DNA of 46,931 nt from assembly GCA_017625535.1 (NCBI GenBank), contig JAGAKR010000013.1, positions 1-46,931 on the forward strand, written 5' to 3'. The position numbers were made by a program, and so were the translations under genes. This document shows positions 42,343 through 46,931 of the stretch, in pieces (within the stretch, counting starts at the first letter, position 1; each line of letters starts with the position of its first letter). This DNA comes from Bacteroidales bacterium. Lineage in GTDB: Bacteria; Bacteroidota; Bacteroidia; Bacteroidales; UBA932. The notes beneath the pieces are model-generated. The model did not search any database. It was not told where the DNA came from and was given only the letters and a program-made list of their open reading frames with translations.

Positions 42343-45342
42343 TTAATTGGCATTAAAGAAATTCAGAACCTCACCCATCAATTTCTCAATCTGGCAAGGG
42401 GTTGCAAGTGTCTCAACAGGGAAGCCCAAAGTTACAGTCTTGTATGCACCTTTATAGGCCACACCTGCAGAAATGTTGTTGTCTGAATACCTGAAGATTG
42501 TAAATGCATCATTGCTTGCAGGAACAAGTCCGTCGGGAGACTCAACAGCATAAATCTTCTCATTCAACTGGGTAGAGAAGTTGAATTTTCCGTTGAATCC
42601 GAATGGGTTTGGAACTGCTGCCAAAGCGCCCTCTTTGCTGGCATAGTCTGTCCTCCATTTGAATTTCAATACATTCTGGGCAAACTCCATACCCTCCTTG
42701 GTAACCTCAGGGGCATCAAACAGGTCAGTAGCAATGTTGGCACCTGAAACAAGGATATTTCCGCCGGCAGCACAGTAATCTGCAATTGCCTTCTGCAAAG
42801 CAACAGGGAACACCTCATACTTCAAGCCAAAAACACCACGGCCAATTTTAGTCTTGCCCTGCTTACCCATAATCACATCCACAACCTTATAGTTGTTCAT
42901 ATTCACCTTTCCGGCCTCAACTGCACCTGCAGAAGCAGAAACAAAACTGTAACCGTTCTTCATAAGTGCAACACCGTGAACATATGGATAATCAAATGTA
43001 TTTCCGGCAAAAACCTTATCCTCCATATCTGCATAAGAAGCACCAAAACCAGGGGCGTCATCATCCATCCAAGGAATCTCGCGGCGGAACTCGTGCTGGT
43101 CGCCTATATAAGACCAGTCTGCCTTGTAAGGAACTCCGTGGTCATAAACATTATTGAAACCAGCAAAAGTTGAATCATCTTTAGGGAACACTGCAGGTCC
43201 GCTAACCCTCTCAAAACCGTTCACAACAAGTGCAAGTTTGCCTGCTGCAGCAGAAGAAACACCTGCAGAAAGTTCCTCTGAAGGGAATGAAGCACCACCC
43301 TCATTTATTGCAACAACCTTGTAACTGTAAACACAGTCTGGGGCAATAGGGAGAACGGCAACTGTATCCTTAACCACAACGCCGTTGTCAAAACCGGCAC
43401 CATTTATCTTGGTATAGACAACATAACCTGTTGGCTCTGCTGTAGGCTCCTGAGGATCAGAAACCGGGCTCCAACTCAACCTCACCTTATCAGTACCGTC
43501 CAACTCTGCAGCAAAATTCTTAACTGGAAGTGGCTGTACAACATAAGGCACATTGTTAACAAGGCTCAAATATTTGAGCATACCCTTGTAGATTGCACGG
43601 CTAACTGTAAAGCGGAATGAAGGGTCAAGACCGTACTTCATATCTGCAAAGTTCTGGTGCGAAAGAAGTTCAAGCAACATTGCAGGAACTTCCGGTGTAC
43701 GTGACTCTGCATAAGAGCGGTCCCACAAACCTCTACGGCTCCAGTTAGGCTCGTAAGCCGCACGGATATCATTGGTAATCTCGGTCTGAACTATATCTGT
43801 ATACTCCCTTGCAGTAAACCTGCTCTTTCCGTTGGCATATTTGTCAGAACCGTTTGAAAGTTTGGTATAGATTGCAAGCACACCCACAATAGAATCATCA
43901 GGGAAAGTGCCGGCATCTGTATGGAAGGCAAATGAAAGGTCTACAGGAATGTTGTAGCCAGGAGCAGAAGGGTTCATCTTGCTGCCTCCTACAAGAGCGT
44001 TAACCCAACGGCCACGGCTCATATAATCATCTGTATAATCATTCTTAAGTTCTGTATATGAGTAGATTGAATCTGCAAAACCGGCCCACTGCAACCAATA
44101 TCTTGCACCCTCTGTAAAACGTGGATATCCGCTGGTAATGGCCTCCACATTATAGGCAGGAAGTTCTGTAGGTTTCCTTGCAATGTTACCCATTCCACCG
44201 CCAAATTTAACAGCATCAGCAGTAACAACAACACCCTGTTTTCCCGACAGATTGCTCAAATATACCCCCTGCTCGGCAGAATTCTCAGAGAATGGGAAAG
44301 TGCCCAGGTAAATCCAGGTGCCACCGCCCATCTTCTGGTTAACCTTGAACTGGGTTTCACCGCCATTGTATTTTACAGTATAAAGTGCATCAGGGGCACT
44401 GTTTGGCAAAGTCTTGTATGAAACATAAACAGCATATTCACCACTCTGCGGAACCTGAGGAACCCATTTTGCAACACTCTCTGCAGCCTGTTTCTTACCC
44501 TTTACAACAGCATCAACAGCCCTGTAAGTACCCATAACAAAAGGATTCTCGCCGTGCTCATAGGCAGCCTTTGCATTTGCAAAACCATCCTTGCCGCTTC
44601 TCCAGGCATTGGCACCCGGCTGCTCTGCATAACCGCCAAAGAGTTTGTCGTTATCTACAATAACCTCATTTACATTATAATCCCTCTCGCGTGGAAGAAG
44701 CACATTTGCACCTGCATTCTCAAGCATAGGAACAAGGAAAGGCACTACATAGCTCTGGGTATAAAGGTCCTCCACAGTGTTGAGGATCCTTGCCCTCTGC
44801 CACTGCCATCTCTGGGTAGGCTGGTTGTAATACCAACCGTGGCTCTGCCATACGGCAAGATGTCTTCCCTCCAGACCGTAAGGAATGTCAAAAGGTTTTG
44901 AAACATTCTCAACCAATACAGGCTCCTGCACCTTTGCCTTCTTCACTTTCTTAGGCTTTGCTGGGGTAGTGTAGGCCTCTGAATAGAACTTGGAAGCCAA
45001 CTCCTGCAGTGTGGATCCATTTGCATACAAGGTTACATCCATACCCTTGTATTCGTCGGGAAGATTATCCTTGGCAATCCTGTACAAATCCTTTACAGTG
45101 TTGTCCCTGAAAGAATAGTCACTTGTGAGTTTTGAAAAATGGATATCAATGCTCTTGCCATTAACAATTGCAGAATCCACCTTAACCTTTACAACAATTG
45201 ATGCCACAGGCTTAAGATAATCTGCGGCGGCCTGTGAAAGTGCGGCAAATTTCTCCGCATCCTTTACAACGGTCTGCGCTCCCGCCAAGTTGCACAAAAG
45301 CAGCAAAGCGGCAGCCATTGGGAATAATTTTTTCAGAATCAT
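42343..45342 (-). CDS. Exported N-acetylmuramoyl-L-alanine amidase-like protein with golvesin and FnIII domains
   Basis: This 999-aa secreted protein ('xanthan lyase'-type in many annotations) starts with a signal peptide ending near Ala22 (LAGAQ). An Amidase_3 core is split by an insert: Zn-ligand candidates are His168 in 'WQSHGWYY', Glu191 in 'NTVEDLY' and His474 in 'SFAFHTDAG', with catalytic Glu558 in 'MLLELLSH'. The insert, about residues 285-385, is a golvesin C-terminal-like beta domain ('GEYAVYVSYKTLPNSAPDALYTV'). A fibronectin type III domain follows (about 615-710, 'VRLSWSPVSDP'), and the last 250 residues look like a class I amidotransferase/DJ-1-like fold ('YCAAGGNILVSGANIATDLF'). 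Peptidoglycan amide hydrolysis is the best guess; the substrate is unproven. It is divergent from the dcyD-like gene. Confidence 0.85.
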   Translation of the reverse strand: MILKKLFPMAAALLLLCNLAGAQTVVKDAEKFAALSQAAADYLKPVASIVVKVKVDSAIVNGKSIDIHFSKLTSDYSFRDNTVKDLYRIAKDNLPDEYKGMDVTLYANGSTLQELASKFYSEAYTTPAKPKKVKKAKVQEPVLVENVSKPFDIPYGLEGRHLAVWQSHGWYYNQPTQRWQWQRARILNTVEDLYTQSYVVPFLVPMLENAGANVLLPRERDYNVNEVIVDNDKLFGGYAEQPGANAWRSGKDGFANAKAAYEHGENPFVMGTYRAVDAVVKGKKQAAESVAKWVPQVPQSGEYAVYVSYKTLPNSAPDALYTVKYNGGETQFKVNQKMGGGTWIYLGTFPFSENSAEQGVYLSNLSGKQGVVVTADAVKFGGGMGNIARKPTELPAYNVEAITSGYPRFTEGARYWLQWAGFADSIYSYTELKNDYTDDYMSRGRWVNALVGGSKMNPSAPGYNIPVDLSFAFHTDAGTFPDDSIVGVLAIYTKLSNGSDKYANGKSRFTAREYTDIVQTEITNDIRAAYEPNWSRRGLWDRSYAESRTPEVPAMLLELLSHQNFADMKYGLDPSFRFTVSRAIYKGMLKYLSLVNNVPYVVQPLPVKNFAAELDGTDKVRLSWSPVSDPQEPTAEPTGYVVYTKINGAGFDNGVVVKDTVAVLPIAPDCVYSYKVVAINEGGASFPSEELSAGVSSAAAGKLALVVNGFERVSGPAVFPKDDSTFAGFNNVYDHGVPYKADWSYIGDQHEFRREIPWMDDDAPGFGASYADMEDKVFAGNTFDYPYVHGVALMKNGYSFVSASAGAVEAGKVNMNNYKVVDVIMGKQGKTKIGRGVFGLKYEVFPVALQKAIADYCAAGGNILVSGANIATDLFDAPEVTKEGMEFAQNVLKFKWRTDYASKEGALAAVPNPFGFNGKFNFSTQLNEKIYAVESPDGLVPASNDAFTIFRYSDNNISAGVAYKGAYKTVTLGFPVETLATPCQIEKLMGEVLNFFNAN

Positions 45343-45354
45343 TTATTTTAATGT

Positions 45355-45374
45355 TAATTTTGCAGACAAAGATA
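45355..45374. promoter_or_regulatory. Overlapping divergent -7 boxes for the amidase and the dcyD-like gene
   Basis: Plus-strand TAATTTTG (45355-45362) and minus-strand TATCTTTG (45367-45374) both match TAnnTTTG. They lie in the 50-base gap between the divergent starts at 45342 and 45393, so the two promoters interlock. Neither has a clean TTG at the -33 position. Confidence 0.5.
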
Positions 45375-45392
45375 ATACAAAAACCTTTTAAT

Positions 45393-46376
45393 ATGGAAAA
45401 ACTTACACTAGCAAACCTCCCTACCAAAATTGAGAAACTTGAAAGGCTCTCTGCTGAATTTGGCGCAAACATATGGTTGAAAAGGGACGACCACACCGGA
45501 TCTGAGATTTCCGGAAACAAAGTAAGAAAACTGGAATTTTGTGCAAAGGATGCACTGGAGAAGGGTTGTGACCTGCTCATAACCTGTGGTGGAATCCAGA
45601 GCAACCACTGCCGTGCAACAGTTGCAGTAGCAACAAAATTGGGAATGAAATCTGCTGTTCTTCTCAGAATTTCCGAGCAGCCACCTGTAAAAGGAAACTA
45701 CTTCCTTGACAAACTTATGGGTGCAGATGTAAAATTCTGTACAAGACCTGAGTACAGCAACAGCCGAGGAGAGATTATGGAGGCTATGGCAGAGGAGTAC
45801 CGCAAACAAGGCTACAAACCATACGTAATTCCAGAGGGAGCATCAAACGAAATAGGAACCCTTGGCTACTACAACTGTATGAACGAGATAGTGGCACAGG
45901 AGAAAGAGATGGGTGTAAAATTTGACACCGTAGTTGTTGCTACCGGTTCCGGCGGAACTGCTGCAGGCCTCCACCTTGCAAACCAGTTGCACGGATATGG
46001 CAAACGAGTTATAAGCATGGCAGTATGCGATGATGTAGAGTACTTTACAAACATCATAGACAACATCTCAAACGGTGCATTGGCATACCTTCCAGAATTT
46101 AAAGACGCAAAACTGGACCGCAGCCAGATTGAGGTTATAGACAAATATGTTGGCCTTGGCTACGCAATAAGCAGACCTGAGGAGTTGGAGTTCATCAAAC
46201 ACGTTGCCCGCACAGAGGCAGTTATCCTGGATCCTGTATACACCGGCAAGGCAATGTACGGTCTGTACAACGAACTCAAACCGGGCGGAGCAATCCCTCA
46301 AGGCTCAAACATCCTCTTCATCCACACTGGAGGAATGTTCGGCCTCTTCCCTGTAAGCGAACAATTTGAGTGGTAA
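45393..46376 (+). CDS. dcyD: D-cysteine desulfhydrase / ACC deaminase family PLP enzyme
   Basis: The family splits D-cysteine to pyruvate, sulfide and ammonia, or deaminates 1-aminocyclopropane-1-carboxylate. The 327-aa protein from ATG 45393 (MEKLTLANLPTKIEKL) has PLP Lys43 in 'SGNKVRKLEF', 'TCGGIQSNHCRATV', 'NYFLDKLMGAD', the phosphate-binding 'ATGSGGTAAGLHL' and 'FIHTGGMFGLFP' at the end. Upstream in-frame codons run into the divergent amidase gene and are rejected. D-cysteine activity is favoured by similarity to DcyD and the nearby L-cysteine desulfidase, but is not proven. An intrinsic terminator follows. Confidence 0.88.
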   Translation: MEKLTLANLPTKIEKLERLSAEFGANIWLKRDDHTGSEISGNKVRKLEFCAKDALEKGCDLLITCGGIQSNHCRATVAVATKLGMKSAVLLRISEQPPVKGNYFLDKLMGADVKFCTRPEYSNSRGEIMEAMAEEYRKQGYKPYVIPEGASNEIGTLGYYNCMNEIVAQEKEMGVKFDTVVVATGSGGTAAGLHLANQLHGYGKRVISMAVCDDVEYFTNIIDNISNGALAYLPEFKDAKLDRSQIEVIDKYVGLGYAISRPEELEFIKHVARTEAVILDPVYTGKAMYGLYNELKPGGAIPQGSNILFIHTGGMFGLFPVSEQFEW

Positions 46377-46403
46377 CCCCATAAGGGCCCACCCCTGAAA
46401 AAC

Positions 46404-46453
46404 AATACTCCGTCCGGGAAATGATATGTTTTCCCGAACGGAGTATCTTTTTT
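46404..46453 (+). terminator. Terminator after the dcyD-like gene, built from palindrome family B
   Basis: AATACTCCGT-CCGGGAAA and TTTCCCGAACGGAGTATC (ending 46447) form a long, almost perfect stem around a short loop, followed by TTTTTT. The arms are the same units as in the repeat at 39415-39502. Confidence 0.85.
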
Positions 46454-46463
46454 GCGTCAGTTG

Positions 46464-46491
46464 GTTCGGGAAAATGGGTGGTTTCCCGAAC
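46464..46491. repeat. Dispersed intergenic palindrome, family B, copy 2
   Basis: GTTCGGGAAA (46464-46473) and TTTCCCGAAC (46482-46491) make a perfect 10-bp stem around ATGGGTGG. It directly follows the family B terminator and precedes the stop of the Rpn-type gene by 17 bases. Confidence 0.75.
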
Positions 46492-46508
46492 GGAAACATT
46501 TATGATTC

Positions 46509-46931
46509 CTATAGAGCCTCAATCTGCTCAACCGGAAGACCAGTATATCTGGAAATGAGAGCCACATCCATCCCTTCTGCCTTCATAGATTTGGCAATAG
46601 AAACTTTAGCCTCGAATTCACCTTCTGCTTTTCCTTCTGCTTTACCTTCTTCCCTCACCTTAACCGTAGCATACTCAATACAACTCATTGTATCCAGATA
46701 GTTCTTAAGTTCACTCTCATAACGCATCTGGTCCTTCTCTGAAAGAGAACCTATATCTGCTGTATCCAGAACTCTATAGAACACTTCCTTTGTCTTTTGT
46801 GGCAGTGTTGTGTTGGCTATCTCCTGCTTCAATTCATCTATTGTTTTCATACCGGCCTGCATTTCTTTTAGCAAATATAACAATAATTCATAGTTTGCTT
46901 TGCACTCCCCAAGACTTTCTGCCTTTAGACA
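46509..46931 (-). CDS. Rpn-family recombination-promoting nuclease / transposase-like protein, C-terminal part
   Basis: The frame is open to the window edge (first residues 'CLKAESLGECKANYELL'), so the gene's 5' end lies outside. What is visible is the C-terminal helical tail of PD-(D/E)XK transposase-like Rpn proteins: 'KTIDELKQEIANTTLPQKTKEVFYRVLD', 'MRYESELKNYLD', then the charged linker 'EEGKAEGKAEGEFEAK' and the small helical end 'MDVALISRYTGLPVEQIEAL'. The nuclease domain itself is not in the window. These proteins are abundant in Bacteroidales and often variable in copy number. Function of this copy is unknown. Confidence 0.82.
   Translation of the reverse strand, partial: CLKAESLGECKANYELLLYLLKEMQAGMKTIDELKQEIANTTLPQKTKEVFYRVLDTADIGSLSEKDQMRYESELKNYLDTMSCIEYATVKVREEGKAEGKAEGEFEAKVSIAKSMKAEGMDVALISRYTGLPVEQIEAL

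Noticed and set aside
45234-45392. Upstream extension of the dcyD-like protein
   Set aside because: It overlaps the start of the divergent amidase gene and covers the promoter gap; family N-terminus is at 45393.

Overview
The window looks like chromosomal DNA from a member of the Bacteroidota, most likely order Bacteroidales; the genus cannot be fixed from sequence alone. The evidence is a FimA/Mfa-type fimbrial lipoprotein operon with DUF3575 and DUF6562 proteins, promoter boxes of the Bacteroides TAnnTTTG type in front of stable-RNA and housekeeping genes, a TonB receptor plus PnuT thiamine uptake unit, a 'xanthan lyase/golvesin' amidase, and a 617-aa ribosomal protein S1. No tRNA, 16S/23S rRNA, CRISPR array or complete insertion sequence was seen.

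Layout. 1-7.7 kb (+): a fimbrial locus, entered in the middle of a DUF3575 gene, followed by an Mfa2/FimB-type anchor and three fimbrillin-like lipoproteins, two of them large with GLUG-like repeats; a strong terminator ends it. 7.7-17.1 kb (-): purF-carA-carB-guaA-pyrG, a tightly packed nucleotide-biosynthesis operon in which four of five proteins carry a glutamine amidotransferase domain and the fifth (CarB) uses the ammonia made by CarA. 17.3-19.3 kb (+): a DapL-like aminotransferase whose PLP lysine is replaced by arginine, cytidine deaminase, and the SRP RNA. 19.3-23.8 kb (-): S41 protease, RNase Z, ribosomal protein S1. 24-25.3 kb (+): a POT-like transporter. 25.3-30.8 kb (-): CorA, MntP, a sodium:solute symporter, RecR, MurQ and a BadF-type sugar kinase; the last two with the symporter resemble the murTKQ MurNAc salvage set of Tannerella. 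30.87-31.08 kb: four degenerate tandem copies of a roughly 51-bp palindromic unit.

31.1-39.3 kb (-) is a thiamine island: TPP riboswitch-thiS-thiE-thiG-thiH-thiF-thi(E-like)D for synthesis, directly preceded by TPP riboswitch-TonB receptor-pnuT for uptake. 39.5-40 kb (+) is the RNase P RNA gene. 40-46.4 kb carries a lipoprotein glutaminyl cyclase, an L-cysteine desulfidase family protein, a large golvesin-domain amidase and, divergently, a D-cysteine desulfhydrase family enzyme. The right edge cuts an Rpn-family nuclease/transposase-like gene.

The points most worth a second look are the lysine-less DapL paralog, the 51-bp palindromic tandem array, two families of dispersed intergenic palindromes, the composition break inside the fimbrial anchor gene, and the back-to-back TPP-controlled thiamine synthesis and uptake operons. 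Where a first in-frame codon was TTG or lay inside the upstream gene, an internal ATG that fits the family N-terminus was chosen.
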